DNA of 39,222 nt from an uncultured Roseburia sp. (GCA_947088345.1 CAMUGE010000032.1:1-39222), one strand, 5' to 3'. Shown: positions 8,176 through 17,979, counted from the first letter of the stretch. The notes: generated by a model from the sequence alone, not told the origin. Made by a program: numbers and translations.

Positions 8176-11100
8176 TTATTCCAGAAAAGCAAGGATTTCT
8201 TCTTTTGTAAACGATGTCTGATTCATGCCTTCCCCTTCCAGCACCTGCTGCGCCAGTTTCTTTTTTCGTTCCTGTATCGAAATGATCTTTTCCTCGATTG
8301 TTCCCTCGGAAACCAGTTTATATACGGTTACGACATGATTTTGTCCGATTCGGTGGGCCCTGTCAGTCGCCTGGTCCTGAACAGCGACATTCCACCAGGG
8401 ATCATAGTGGATTACAATGTCGGCGGATGTCAGATTAAGTCCGGTTCCGCCGGCTTTTAGAGAGATGCAGAAGACCGGCACATCATCCTGATTATAATGC
8501 TCCACCATTTCCATGCGTTTTTCTTTGCTGACGGCTCCTGTCAGCATATAATAAGAAATGTCCTCGTTTGCAAGCAGGGCGGCAAGACGATCCAGCATAG
8601 TGGTAAACTGGGAAAACAGCAGTATTTTATGTCCGCCGCTCACCGCATTTTTAATTAATTCAATGCACATTTCCGCTTTTGCGCAGCCGCTTCCGTAGTT
8701 ATCAAACAAAAGTGCAGGATCGCAGCAGATCTGGCGCAGCTTTGTCAGTTCTGCCAGAATCTGAATTTTCTGTGTACGAAATTCTTTATCGGACTGGTCG
8801 GTAAGCTGCCGTTTTAGCTGTTGTACGTGAGCGTTGTATAGAATAAGCTGTTCGCCGGACATTTTTGCATAGAGGTTTTCTTCTATTTTTTCAGGAAGAT
8901 CAGTTAAAACGTCGCCTTTGATACGCCGCAGAACAAAAGGACGAATCATGCGCAAAAGCCATTCCATACGCTCCTCGTCTGCATTGACTGTGATTGGCGT
9001 TTCCAGCTGGCGTTTAAAACGCTGGTAAGAAAAAAGAAAACCGGGCATCACAAAATCAAAAATACTCCACAGTTCACTCAGACGATTCTCGATTGGCGTT
9101 CCGGTCAGAGCAAGCCGAAATGCCGAAGTAATTATTTTTACGCCTTTTGCGGCTTGTGTATTCGGATTTTTAATATACTGCGCTTCGTCGATTACTTCAA
9201 TCGAAAATACAATATCCTGATAGAAATCCGTATCACGTTTTAACAGATCATACGAGGTAATCAAAATATCGTTTTCTCCGCTTGAACGAACAATTTCTTT
9301 GCGCTCAGGCGCCGCGCCCGTTACGGCAGCGACCGGAAGTTCCGGTGCAAATCGTTCGAGTTCCCGCTGCCAGTTGTAGACGAGAGATGCGGGACAGATA
9401 ATCAGCGCGCGCCGCGCCGGTTTTTCTCCTGCAAGAATTTCGTGGTATTCCGACAGGAGAAGACTGATAACCTGAAGGGTTTTTCCAAGACCCATGTCGT
9501 CCGCCAGAATGCCGCCAAAGCCGTTTTCGCGCAGCGTCTTAAGCCAGAGAAATCCGGAAACCTGGTATCCGCGCATCACAGATTTTAAAGATTGTGGAAC
9601 ATCAAAATCGCTGTCTTCAATGGTTTTCATATTGCGGACGATACTTTTTAATTCTTTGCTTTTTTCAACCGTAAGAAACTGGTTGTTTCTTAAAGCTGCG
9701 TCCAGATACATCGCGCGGAATTTCGGTATATGGATCGTTCCCTTTTTTAAACCGGCCTCGGTCAGGTGAAGCGCTTCGCTCACCTCGGCGAGTTGCACAA
9801 GTCCGTTGTGGGACAGATCCAGGAAATCACCGTTTTTTAAGCGGATATATTTTTTGCGGTGGCTGAATTTTGACAGAACGTATGCAAGTTCATCCGGGGG
9901 CATTTCTTCTGAGTGAATCGAAAGCTCCAGCAGATCGCTTTTTAATGAAATGCCAACGGAAACATTCGGGGCCGGAAGCACTTTCATTTTACGAAACGGT
10001 TCTGACGTGTATATCTCCATAAATTCGGAGAGACGCGCCAAGCCGCCCGAGAGAAGCTGATATAGTTTGTCCTCATCGTGCTGAAGCAAAAAAATGGTTT
10101 TATCAGAGGAGAGATCGTTAAAATAAGGATAAACAAGATTGCGGATGCGCGTTTCCTCCGAGACGTCGCGCACTTCACCCTCTTTTATGGTTTCTAAAAC
10201 ATTGTACTTTGTTACTCCGTAGACAGCAACCAGCTTGGCGCCGGTCACATGGAGATCCAGTTTGTCTAGATATAACTGAAATTCAGGTTTTTTAGGGATA
10301 TAAAGTGTCTCGTCAAAACCAGCGGCGGAGATATGAAACGTTTCTCTTAAAAGAGGAAGCAGATCGCGGCAAAAAATTGGCATTTCCTCATCGGAGATAT
10401 AACAGGAGCGGCCTGTCTGCCGTTCCAGAAATTCAAAAACGTCTTCCGCCTGCTGTTTTAAAAGTAAGGGACTCCGATAGAACACATGATCTCTGCAGAA
10501 ATAATAAAAGCGGCTGCCACGGATCACAGTCAGGTCTTCTAATACCAAAAATATGCCCATACTTCCCGGGTTGATGGTCAGAAGAGGTTTCATCTCTTTA
10601 TCCGCCAGATGGCATGGCTGCGTTTCTTTATAATCAGTCTGTGCAAAAAATGTCTGACTTCCGACTGCTTCAAAAAAACGGTCGATACCGACTTCATCCA
10701 AATCCATGACACGTTCGTATCCGCTTCCGTCATGGATATAATAGGCATGACGGCGGCTGCGGCGTTTCAGATCGGCATCCTGAAGTTCCATAAATTCAAT
10801 CAGGCGAAGGCTTTTTTCCGTAAAAGCAGCTTTATTGTGATAGAAGTCCAATTTTTTTCCATACCGCACGCGTTCATTTGAGGCGATGGATTTTAAAAAT
10901 GCGGAAATATTTTTCAGAACATATTTCTGCTCTGTGCCGATTTTAAACGTTACTGTCGCATAACGGTATTCCAGACGAAAACAGGGCTCCAGTTCAATTT
11001 TTCCATACACATTTTCAGGCAGCAGATAAGCGGCGCCTGCCTGCATGGAATGACGCGTCAATATCGTTTTAAAACCGACAGAGGTATGCATGACGGCGGC

Positions 11101-11442
11101 ATTCTGCTGCTTCTCGCGCAGAATCTCAACGGCCTGCCGTTTGTTGACATAAGCGAGCAGCGCTGCAACGCAGTGACTGCAGAGTCCCTCGTCGTTATAA
11201 TAGGCATCGCAATTACAGCAGGAGGAGCAGACCTCAGTATACTCTTCATCCACCAGGACGGTAACGTTAAAAATGTCCTGTGGCGACTCCTGTATTTTTG
11301 CGGTTATCTCGGCTTTTGGCGAATTGTTTTCTATATAAATATCATAAGAAAATTCAGTAGCAGCTCCTGACTCATACAAGGAAAGCCCCCGCCGGTAAGC
11401 AGCCGGATATACTTCATTACGAATATCCGATATAGAAAACAT
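8176..11442 (-). CDS. SWIM zinc-finger SNF2-family DNA helicase/translocase
   Basis: A 1088-residue SWI2/SNF2 ATPase. A SWIM-type zinc finger lies near residues 72-95 (CNCDAYYNDEGLCSH). A long family-specific middle region follows, then the ATPase core: Walker A in DDMGLGKT (near 649), DEAQ box (near 751), TGTPIENRLSELWSIFDF, and motif VI QATDRAHRIGQ (near 1031). These proteins translocate on double-stranded DNA and probably remodel DNA-bound proteins such as RNA polymerase; the substrate here is unknown. GGAGG precedes the ATG. It lies 32 bases downstream of the phosphate cotransporter gene on the same strand and probably shares its transcript. Confidence 0.93.
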   Translation of the reverse strand: MFSISDIRNEVYPAAYRRGLSLYESGAATEFSYDIYIENNSPKAEITAKIQESPQDIFNVTVLVDEEYTEVCSSCCNCDAYYNDEGLCSHCVAALLAYVNKRQAVEILREKQQNAAVMHTSVGFKTILTRHSMQAGAAYLLPENVYGKIELEPCFRLEYRYATVTFKIGTEQKYVLKNISAFLKSIASNERVRYGKKLDFYHNKAAFTEKSLRLIEFMELQDADLKRRSRRHAYYIHDGSGYERVMDLDEVGIDRFFEAVGSQTFFAQTDYKETQPCHLADKEMKPLLTINPGSMGIFLVLEDLTVIRGSRFYYFCRDHVFYRSPLLLKQQAEDVFEFLERQTGRSCYISDEEMPIFCRDLLPLLRETFHISAAGFDETLYIPKKPEFQLYLDKLDLHVTGAKLVAVYGVTKYNVLETIKEGEVRDVSEETRIRNLVYPYFNDLSSDKTIFLLQHDEDKLYQLLSGGLARLSEFMEIYTSEPFRKMKVLPAPNVSVGISLKSDLLELSIHSEEMPPDELAYVLSKFSHRKKYIRLKNGDFLDLSHNGLVQLAEVSEALHLTEAGLKKGTIHIPKFRAMYLDAALRNNQFLTVEKSKELKSIVRNMKTIEDSDFDVPQSLKSVMRGYQVSGFLWLKTLRENGFGGILADDMGLGKTLQVISLLLSEYHEILAGEKPARRALIICPASLVYNWQRELERFAPELPVAAVTGAAPERKEIVRSSGENDILITSYDLLKRDTDFYQDIVFSIEVIDEAQYIKNPNTQAAKGVKIITSAFRLALTGTPIENRLSELWSIFDFVMPGFLFSYQRFKRQLETPITVNADEERMEWLLRMIRPFVLRRIKGDVLTDLPEKIEENLYAKMSGEQLILYNAHVQQLKRQLTDQSDKEFRTQKIQILAELTKLRQICCDPALLFDNYGSGCAKAEMCIELIKNAVSGGHKILLFSQFTTMLDRLAALLANEDISYYMLTGAVSKEKRMEMVEHYNQDDVPVFCISLKAGGTGLNLTSADIVIHYDPWWNVAVQDQATDRAHRIGQNHVVTVYKLVSEGTIEEKIISIQERKKKLAQQVLEGEGMNQTSFTKEEILAFLE

Positions 11443-11474
11443 AGAATTCCTCCGCTGTTTCTAATAATAAGGTT

Positions 11475-13235
11475 TTAGATGGAATATTTTTGCTCAAATT
11501 CTGCAAAAAGGCGCATAAATTCCGCACTTTCGGCCTCATCCATCTGTTCGGTAAAGCTGTGCTCGGCCAGATGTGTATCTTTGAGCTGCATCATGTAGAC
11601 TGCAATATTGGAGCAGTGGTCGGCGACACGCTCATAGTTCATAGCGAGGTCAGAGAGTACAAGACCAAGTTCAATGGTGCATTTCCCCTTTCGGAGACGC
11701 TTTACATGATGTTTTTTTACATTTTTGTTCAGTTCGTCAATAACTTCTTCAAGTGGTTCGACCGTTCTTGCCAGCATCTCGTCATTCTGAATAAACGCAG
11801 TTGTGGTTCGCTCGAGTATTTCCTGAACGGCGCTGCCAAATGTCGTCATCTCTTCCCGGCCTTTCTTGGAAAAACCCGCTTTTTCTTTGTTCATCTGCTG
11901 TGCGTTTTCTACAACATTGATAGCGTGGTCAGAAATACGCTCGAAATCGGTCAGACAGTGCTGAAGCGCCGAAACCTGCAGACTGTCGTGATAGGAGAGA
12001 TTTTCACTGCTTAAACGTGTTAAATAGGCGCTGATTTTATCCTCATATACGTCAATGCGATTCTCCTTTGCAATAACATCTGCAATTTTTTCTTCGGAAA
12101 ATTCCGTCAGTACGGACATTGCCACTAAAAAGCTGTCCCTTGTCATTTCCGCCATCTGTGCGACAAGCGAGCGGCACTGTTCAATCGCGAATGCCGGCGT
12201 GCTGAGGAAACGCTCGTCCAAAATGGTAAATACGTCGATGGAGGCGTTCTTCTCATCCTCCGTTTTCGGGAGCGTAAGGTAGGCCAGTTTTTCAAGTCCC
12301 TTAGTAAAGGGAAGCAGTATAAATGTGGTGAACAGGTTGAAAATCGTGTGCACCAGCGCAATTCCGGGCGCTCCGATCGTTTCGTCTGCAAACTGAAATG
12401 AAAAAACAGCATTTCCTGCAAAAAACAGCGTCATAAAAAGAATGGTGCCAATAAGGTTAAAATACAGGTGAACAAATGCAGTGCGCCGTGCGCTTTTGTT
12501 TGTACCGATAGACGATATCATGGCCGTGACGCAGGTGCCGATGTTCTGGCCCATAATAATCGGTATCGCTGAACCAAAGGTAAATGCGCCTGTTACAGAC
12601 AGCGCCTGTAAGATACCGACAGACGCAGAGGAACTCTGTATCACCGCCGTGAGCAGCGCTCCGGCGATTACGCCGATCAGCGGATTTTTAAACATGGTGA
12701 GAAGGTTTGTAAATTCCGGAACATCGGCAAGCGGTTTTACAGCGCCGCTCATGGTATCCATTCCGAACATTAAAATGGTAAATCCAAGCAGGATCTGGCC
12801 GATATCTTTTTTGCGGTCGCTTTTGCCCGACATGAGAAAGATAATGCCGATCAGGGCAAGGATGGGGGCAAACGACGAAGGTTTTAACATTTTTATGAAA
12901 AAGCTGCCGCTTTCGATTCCGGTCAGACTTAAAAGCCAGGCTGTGATTGTGGTGCCGACATTCGCGCCCATAATAATGCCGACTGCCTGTGACAGCTTCA
13001 TAATGCCGGAATTTACAAAGCCGACTACCATAACAGTAGTTGCAGAAGACGACTGGATTACGGCAGTGACGCCGGCGCCTAAAAGCACCGCCCGGATCGG
13101 GTTTGAGGTCAGTTTTTCCAGGATACGCTCCAATCTTCCGCCCGACATTTTTTCCAGCCCGGCCCCCATGGTATTCATTCCATATAAAAACAGTGCCAGT
13201 CCGCCAATTAAAGTCAAAACTCCAAAAACATCCAT
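11475..13235 (-). CDS. Na/Pi cotransporter family protein with PhoU-like tail
   Basis: A 586-residue membrane transporter of the NptA/YjbB type. Two inverted-topology Na_Pi_cotrans repeats each carry the QSSS signature: AVIQSSSATTVMVVGFVNSG near residue 60 and AVIQSSSASVGILQALSVTG near 200. A cytoplasmic PhoU-like helical domain occupies about residues 350-580. It is predicted to move phosphate with sodium, with the PhoU tail perhaps sensing phosphate status. The start at 13235 (MDVFGVLTL) has GGAGG five bases upstream. The in-frame ATG eight codons earlier would place that site inside the gene. Confidence 0.9.
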   Translation of the reverse strand: MDVFGVLTLIGGLALFLYGMNTMGAGLEKMSGGRLERILEKLTSNPIRAVLLGAGVTAVIQSSSATTVMVVGFVNSGIMKLSQAVGIIMGANVGTTITAWLLSLTGIESGSFFIKMLKPSSFAPILALIGIIFLMSGKSDRKKDIGQILLGFTILMFGMDTMSGAVKPLADVPEFTNLLTMFKNPLIGVIAGALLTAVIQSSSASVGILQALSVTGAFTFGSAIPIIMGQNIGTCVTAMISSIGTNKSARRTAFVHLYFNLIGTILFMTLFFAGNAVFSFQFADETIGAPGIALVHTIFNLFTTFILLPFTKGLEKLAYLTLPKTEDEKNASIDVFTILDERFLSTPAFAIEQCRSLVAQMAEMTRDSFLVAMSVLTEFSEEKIADVIAKENRIDVYEDKISAYLTRLSSENLSYHDSLQVSALQHCLTDFERISDHAINVVENAQQMNKEKAGFSKKGREEMTTFGSAVQEILERTTTAFIQNDEMLARTVEPLEEVIDELNKNVKKHHVKRLRKGKCTIELGLVLSDLAMNYERVADHCSNIAVYMMQLKDTHLAEHSFTEQMDEAESAEFMRLFAEFEQKYSI

Positions 13236-13333
13236 ATTTTCCTCCATATTGCTCGTCATAGCGCTGCTTTCCGCAGTTTTATGGCGAACGCTTTTGTTTG
13301 GGATAAAAAATGATAAGTCCTGTTTCTAATCTC

Positions 13334-13362
13334 TTTATAACGCATTTCCTCTGATTATGCAA
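13334..13362 (-). promoter_or_regulatory. Sigma-A promoter of the Na/Pi cotransporter gene
   Basis: On the minus strand TTGCAT (13362-13357), 17 bases, TATAAA (13339-13334). It is divergent from, and about 20 bases from, the plus-strand promoter at 13382. Confidence 0.6.
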
Positions 13363-13381
13363 ATGAAATTTTTATTTTGGG

Positions 13382-13410
13382 TTGACATACCGGAAATTGC
13401 GTGCTATTGT
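13382..13410 (+). promoter_or_regulatory. Sigma-A promoter of the small membrane protein gene
   Basis: Perfect TTGACA (13382-13387), 17 bases, TATTGT (13405-13410). It lies 33 bases before the ATG at 13444. Confidence 0.65.
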
Positions 13411-13443
13411 ATTAATGTAATAACACAGATGGGAGGGATAACG

Positions 13444-13695
13444 ATGCAGGGAAGTAAAAGCAGTGAGAGTGAACATGAAAAAAAGATGACTGCGCCAGGG
13501 ATCATTACATTCATAATCATCTTGTATTATCTGGCTGTTGCGTTGATCTGTATGCTGGCGCCGGGGATTTTGCCGGCGGTAAAATTATTACTTGCAGCGA
13601 TATCTCTGGCACTGGCGGGCGTAGCGCTTGCTATGTTTTGGGAAAGAATTTGTGAGATAAGGAGTGGTGAGGAAGATGATCTTAGTCAATACTGA
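13444..13695 (+). CDS. Small two-helix membrane protein
   Basis: An 83-residue protein with a charged N-terminus (MQGSKSSESEHEKKMTAPG), two hydrophobic segments at about residues 18-40 and 43-65, and an acidic tail. No family is recognised. GGGAGGG lies six bases before the ATG and a good promoter is close upstream. Its last 20 bases overlap the UPF0145 gene, so the two are translationally linked and may act together. Confidence 0.6.
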   Translation: MQGSKSSESEHEKKMTAPGIITFIIILYYLAVALICMLAPGILPAVKLLLAAISLALAGVALAMFWERICEIRSGEEDDLSQY

Positions 13696-13987
13696 TTATA
13701 TCAGCGGGAAAAATCTGGAGATGCTCGGCCTTGTTAAGGGAAGCACAATCCAAAGCAAAAATATCGGAAGAGATATTACACAGGGCTTTAAAACGCTTGT
13801 CGGCGGCGAGCTGAAAGCCTATAACGAGATGATGAATGAGGCGAGAGCGCTTGCAACAAAACGCATGGTGGAGGAGGCGACACAGATGGGGGCGGATGCC
13901 GTTGTTAATATACGCTACGCATCGTCTGCAATTATGGCGGGAGCCGCGGAGGTCATCGCTTACGGAACGGCCGTGAAATTTGTATAG
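13676..13987 (+). CDS. UPF0145 (YbjQ-like) putative heavy-metal-binding domain protein
   Basis: A 103-residue single-domain protein of the YbjQ/UPF0145 family. Typical features are the early VNTDYISGKNLEMLGLVKGS block, a middle SKNIGRDITQGFKTLVGGEL block, and a C-terminal GADAVVNIRYASS segment. Members are named putative heavy-metal-binding proteins, but their role is unproven. The ATG at 13676 follows GGTGAGGA and gives the family-like start MILVNTDY; the GTG at 13664 is less likely. It overlaps the preceding small membrane protein and is followed by a strong terminator. Confidence 0.85.
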   Translation: MILVNTDYISGKNLEMLGLVKGSTIQSKNIGRDITQGFKTLVGGELKAYNEMMNEARALATKRMVEEATQMGADAVVNIRYASSAIMAGAAEVIAYGTAVKFV

Positions 13988-14038
13988 AACTAATCTGGAG
14001 CCCCAAAATGGCATTCAAAAGATATTTGAAGCGATCAT

Positions 14039-14080
14039 AAGGACAGTGATAAATCGAAAAGATTTATCACTGTCCTTTTT
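14039..14080 (+). terminator. Rho-independent terminator after the UPF0145 gene
   Basis: Perfect 17-base arms at 14039-14055 and 14061-14077 around the loop GAAAA, followed by a T run to 14080. Confidence 0.92.
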
Positions 14081-14117
14081 GAATCCTGGAAAAAAACTGA
14101 ATTTCATTTACGCGGCA

Positions 14118-14146
14118 TTGCAGATTCAGCGCTGACATGATAAAAT
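14118..14146 (+). promoter_or_regulatory. Possible promoter of the ABC exporter operon
   Basis: TTGCAG (14118-14123), 17 bases, TAAAAT (14141-14146), with TG before the -10 (TGaTAAAAT). The leader to the TTG start would be about 120 bases. Confidence 0.45.
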
Positions 14147-14274
14147 AATTTTCAAAATACAAGTATCAGACGCATGAAAAAACGTAATAGTTCACTTCTG
14201 CGTAATTTGACAGGATTAGTTCAAAATAGGGGCTGTCACGAAAAAGCGGAGAAAGAACGTACAGGAGGCAAATT

Positions 14275-16104
14275 TTGGATTCAGGTTATTTTCGAAATAA
14301 TAAGTATATTTTATCCGTACTCTGGAAAATAAAAAAAGGCAGGGTGATTGGTGAATTGTTCTATAGCGCCCTGACTTATATTTATTGGGTGTTTTATGAT
14401 ATTTTGTTTTTAAAATATCTGGTGGAGGCTCTGGAAATAAGGAAAAGTTTTGAGCAGATTATGGCATTTATCCTGATCTCCATGCTCGGATTTGCGATAC
14501 CCCGAATCATAAGTTCCTGGTATCAGAATGTCTATAAACCAAAAGCTGATGCGGATATATTTGAAGCGGTGCATACGCTGTTATTTGAAAAAGCAACTCA
14601 GGTCGAATTGGAATGTTATGAAAATACAGAGTTTTACAATCGTTTTACACTTGCGATGAATAACTGCGGGCAGCGTTTTCTGCAGATTATTGAAAACCAG
14701 TGTACCATTCTTACAAGTACCATTGCCGGTTTGTTCGTACTCTTTTATATGTTTCAGATAGATCACTTTGTTATTCTGTTTATTTCAGGACCGTTGATCG
14801 GGAATTTCGTATTTGGAAAACGGATAAATGAATTGAAATTTCGTATGGACAAAGAATGCGTGCCCTGGCAGCGCAGAATGGACTATGTAAACAGGACAGT
14901 CTATCTGTCCGATTATGCAAAAGAGTTTCGTATGTCAAATATCTTCCGTGTGCTGCACAGGTTGTATGACGAGGGATTTCATGGGGTCCTGGGGAAGATA
15001 GACGAATATAAAAAGAAAAGGGCAGCGCTTTCGTTTGTAAGAAACATTTTTACGTTTGTTGTCATTTTTCAGGGTGTGATTTTTTACTCACTCTTTCGTG
15101 TTCTGGTCACAAAATCTATGGGACTCAGCGGTTTTACAGTTTTCTTTTCCGCCATGAGCGCGGTGGCATGGATGATTATACAGTCTTCTGAATCCATCAT
15201 GAAAAGTTACGAGGACAGCCTTTATATCGCAAACTTAAGAGAATTTCTCAATTATAAACCTAAGATAGACGAGAAGCAGAGGGGTATTTTGCCCAAAGAC
15301 TGTAAAGAAGACGAAGAGGGAAGACAACTTCTGGTTTTTCAAAATATCTCGTTTACTTATTTCGGACAAAAAAATCCGGCGTTATCTGCCATAAACATGG
15401 TAATACGCAGAAATGAGAAAATAGCCATTGTGGGGCATAACGGAGCCAGCAAGACAACGTTTGTAAAGCTGCTGATGCGTCTGTATGACGTATCGGAGGG
15501 CAATATACTCTATTGCGGCAGAGATATCAGGGAACTTGATTTGCCGCAGTACAGAATGTTGTTTGGAACGGCATTTCAGGACTATCAGGTGTTTGCAATG
15601 AGCGTAGCGGAAAACGTTTTAATGCGAAAGCCAAAACAGAAAGAGGATTACGAAAAAGTGGAACAATGCTTAAAAATGGCAGGCGTTTATGACAAAGTAT
15701 GCGGTTTGCCGCATGGCGCGGACACCATATTGACGAGAGAGTTTACGGAAGAAGGCGCAGTCCTCTCCGGTGGAGAGCTGCAGAAAATAGCAGTGGCAAG
15801 AGTTTTTGCAAAGGAGTTTCAGATTGCCGTTTTTGACGAACCGTCCAGTGCGCTCGACCCGGTGGCCGAATACCGCCTCTATGAAAATATTTTGCGGGTA
15901 TGCGCAGATAAAACAGTAATCTTTATTTCGCACAGGCTTTCGGCAGCAATGCTGGCGGATCGGATTTTTCTGTTTGAGTATGGCAGAATTGCAGAGCAGG
16001 GAACGCATCAGACTCTGATGCAGCAAAACGGGAAATATGCCGATATGTTTCGAAAACAGGCGCAAAATTATGTGGGGGCAGGGAATGATGCAAAAGAAGT
16101 ATGA
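14275..16104 (+). CDS. ABC exporter half-transporter A, altered Walker A
   Basis: A 609-residue fused permease/ATPase. Six membrane helices occupy about residues 1-320 and the ATP-binding domain about 350-590. Visible motifs are LSGGELQK (near 498), IAVFDEPSSALDP (near 518) and FISHRLS. The Walker A near residue 386 reads GHNGASKTT: the glycine just before the catalytic lysine is serine (AGC in place of GGC). The start is TTG at 14275, chosen because AGGAGG lies six bases upstream and no ATG is nearby. The next gene encodes a second half-transporter and overlaps by 20 bases, so they probably form a heterodimeric exporter. The substrate is unknown; no precursor peptide or biosynthetic gene is seen. 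Confidence 0.9.
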   Translation: MDSGYFRNNKYILSVLWKIKKGRVIGELFYSALTYIYWVFYDILFLKYLVEALEIRKSFEQIMAFILISMLGFAIPRIISSWYQNVYKPKADADIFEAVHTLLFEKATQVELECYENTEFYNRFTLAMNNCGQRFLQIIENQCTILTSTIAGLFVLFYMFQIDHFVILFISGPLIGNFVFGKRINELKFRMDKECVPWQRRMDYVNRTVYLSDYAKEFRMSNIFRVLHRLYDEGFHGVLGKIDEYKKKRAALSFVRNIFTFVVIFQGVIFYSLFRVLVTKSMGLSGFTVFFSAMSAVAWMIIQSSESIMKSYEDSLYIANLREFLNYKPKIDEKQRGILPKDCKEDEEGRQLLVFQNISFTYFGQKNPALSAINMVIRRNEKIAIVGHNGASKTTFVKLLMRLYDVSEGNILYCGRDIRELDLPQYRMLFGTAFQDYQVFAMSVAENVLMRKPKQKEDYEKVEQCLKMAGVYDKVCGLPHGADTILTREFTEEGAVLSGGELQKIAVARVFAKEFQIAVFDEPSSALDPVAEYRLYENILRVCADKTVIFISHRLSAAMLADRIFLFEYGRIAEQGTHQTLMQQNGKYADMFRKQAQNYVGAGNDAKEV

Positions 16105-17920
16105 AAAGAAACAGAAACTGCAGGCAGAGAAGATCGGATTGGGACAGTGCTGCCGGAATGTATGTTTTATGCTGGGGAAAGCGGCCCGCTATCTGCCGGG
16201 GTATGTAATTATATTTTGTCTGTTCCAGATTTACTGTGCAGTTCAGGTGTTTCTGGAGTTTACATATACCGTGAAAACTCTGTTGGATTTTATTACGGAG
16301 GGGGCTTCCTATCAGCAGGCGGTTGCTTACCTGCTGTTGATGTTTGCGCTGGTTTTAATTAAACTGGTATGGGCGGCATGGATGGAAAATGTTGCCACGC
16401 CCAGGGCGCAGGAAATTCTGCACAGAAATCTGCGAATGGAATTATATCAGAAGGCGGCCGGGTTGGATTTGGAGAGTTATGATGACCCGAAGTATTACAA
16501 TGAATTTGTATGGAGTGTCAATGAGGCGGCGAACCGTATGGATCTGATTCTGAAAGACGTCGGTTTCCTTTTAAACAAAGCGGCCTATATACTGGTCAGC
16601 GGCGCATTTTTTATCGCGTTGGATGCCTTTAGCATCCTGTTTATCTTTCTAAGTCTGATCATTACCCTGTTGACGAACTCTTATATGGGCAGAGTTCAAT
16701 ATATGCGCGATACGGAATTAAAACCCGTGGAGAGAAAGCGGAGTTATTTCAGCAGAATCTTTTATCTGAACGATTATGCCAAAGAGATTCGTTTAAATCC
16801 GGTGGCATGTCGTCTCAAGAAAGAATTTTCGGAGACAAATAAAGAGATTTATCCGATTGTAGACAGGTACGGGAAAAAGAATGCGGCTGCAGATTTTATC
16901 GGTGATTATTTTGCCAACGATATTTTGATCAATACGGTATATCTTGGGTATTTGGTTTATCAGACCGTGGTAAAACAAGCCTTTGGCTATGGCAGTACAA
17001 TGGCATTATTTCAAAATTCGGCGGGACTGAAACATTCTCTCGGCGATCTTGCGGCGGCGCTGCCGCGTTTGGAACAACATGGACTGTATGTCGAGAAAAT
17101 TCGTACTTTTCTGGCGGCGGAAAGTAAAATGCAAAGCGGGGGATACAGCACGGAAGAAGCGTTCGAATCGCTGAAGTTAAACAATGTGTCTTTCGCATAT
17201 GGGAAAGAGCAGGATACGCTGCATCAGGTCAATCTTTCTGTTTCGGCGGGAGAAAAAATCGCTATTGTGGGATATAACGGAGCGGGAAAGTCAACGCTGA
17301 TTAAACTTTTATTGCGGCTTTATGACGTAAAAGAGGGGAGTATCAGGTTAAATGGCCGCGATATCCGCGATTATGATCCGAAATATTACAGATCTCTGTT
17401 TGCAACTATTTTTCAGGATTACAAGATTTTTGCTTCTTCCGTCGCCGACAATGTGAAAATGGATATAGCCGAGGAGAGCGACAGAGGGGAAATCGAAAGA
17501 GCGCTGTTTTTGAGCGGCTTTTCCGAGCGTCTGCATGCGCTTTCGAATGGCATGGATACGAGAATGACGCGCGAATTTGAGGAAGACGGGGTGAATCTTT
17601 CGGGCGGAGAGGCGCAGAAAGTAGCCATTGCGCGAACCTTTTACAGGCGCCATCCGATTATTATTCTTGACGAGCCGTCCAGCGCTCTTGATCCGATCAG
17701 CGAATATCAGCTGAATCAGACTATGCTTCATGCGGCGAAGGATAAAACGGTTCTGTTTATTTCTCACAGACTTTCCAGCACGGTTTTGGCGGACCGCATT
17801 TATATGCTGGAGAAGGGCAGGATTATTGAGTCGGGAAGCCATAAAGAGCTAATGGATTTGGGTGGAAAGTATGCGCAGATGTTTCGGCTGCAGGCGGAGA
17901 GATACCATATGCTAAAATAG
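16085..17920 (+). CDS. ABC exporter half-transporter B
   Basis: A 611-residue fused permease/ATPase that partners the preceding gene. Its nucleotide-binding domain is canonical: Walker A GYNGAGKST near residue 398, signature LSGGEAQK, Walker B IIILDEPSSALDP, and H-loop FISHRLS. The start is the ATG at 16085, with GGGGG six bases upstream, overlapping the end of gene A by 20 bases. An ATG at 16088 and the longer frame from 16037 are less supported. If gene A is impaired in nucleotide binding, this subunit would supply the intact Walker A and B of the pair. Confidence 0.92.
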   Translation: MMQKKYEKKQKLQAEKIGLGQCCRNVCFMLGKAARYLPGYVIIFCLFQIYCAVQVFLEFTYTVKTLLDFITEGASYQQAVAYLLLMFALVLIKLVWAAWMENVATPRAQEILHRNLRMELYQKAAGLDLESYDDPKYYNEFVWSVNEAANRMDLILKDVGFLLNKAAYILVSGAFFIALDAFSILFIFLSLIITLLTNSYMGRVQYMRDTELKPVERKRSYFSRIFYLNDYAKEIRLNPVACRLKKEFSETNKEIYPIVDRYGKKNAAADFIGDYFANDILINTVYLGYLVYQTVVKQAFGYGSTMALFQNSAGLKHSLGDLAAALPRLEQHGLYVEKIRTFLAAESKMQSGGYSTEEAFESLKLNNVSFAYGKEQDTLHQVNLSVSAGEKIAIVGYNGAGKSTLIKLLLRLYDVKEGSIRLNGRDIRDYDPKYYRSLFATIFQDYKIFASSVADNVKMDIAEESDRGEIERALFLSGFSERLHALSNGMDTRMTREFEEDGVNLSGGEAQKVAIARTFYRRHPIIILDEPSSALDPISEYQLNQTMLHAAKDKTVLFISHRLSSTVLADRIYMLEKGRIIESGSHKELMDLGGKYAQMFRLQAERYHMLK

Positions 17921-17950
17921 GACGCTGCCGCAGGGGTGTCTGATCTCGAC

Positions 17951-17979
17951 TTGTATTCATATTTTTTTCGTAGTATACT
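17951..17979 (+). promoter_or_regulatory. Possible sigma-A promoter of rsmA
   Basis: TTGTAT (17951-17956), 17 bases, TATACT (17974-17979). The -35 is weak and the -10 good. The leader would be about 85 bases. Confidence 0.45.

Noticed and set aside
14174-14328. 52-residue frame (MKKRNSSLLRNL...) before the ABC exporter, considered as a precursor peptide
   Set aside because: No ribosome binding site before its ATG, it overlaps the exporter start in another frame, and there is no core-peptide or leader motif.
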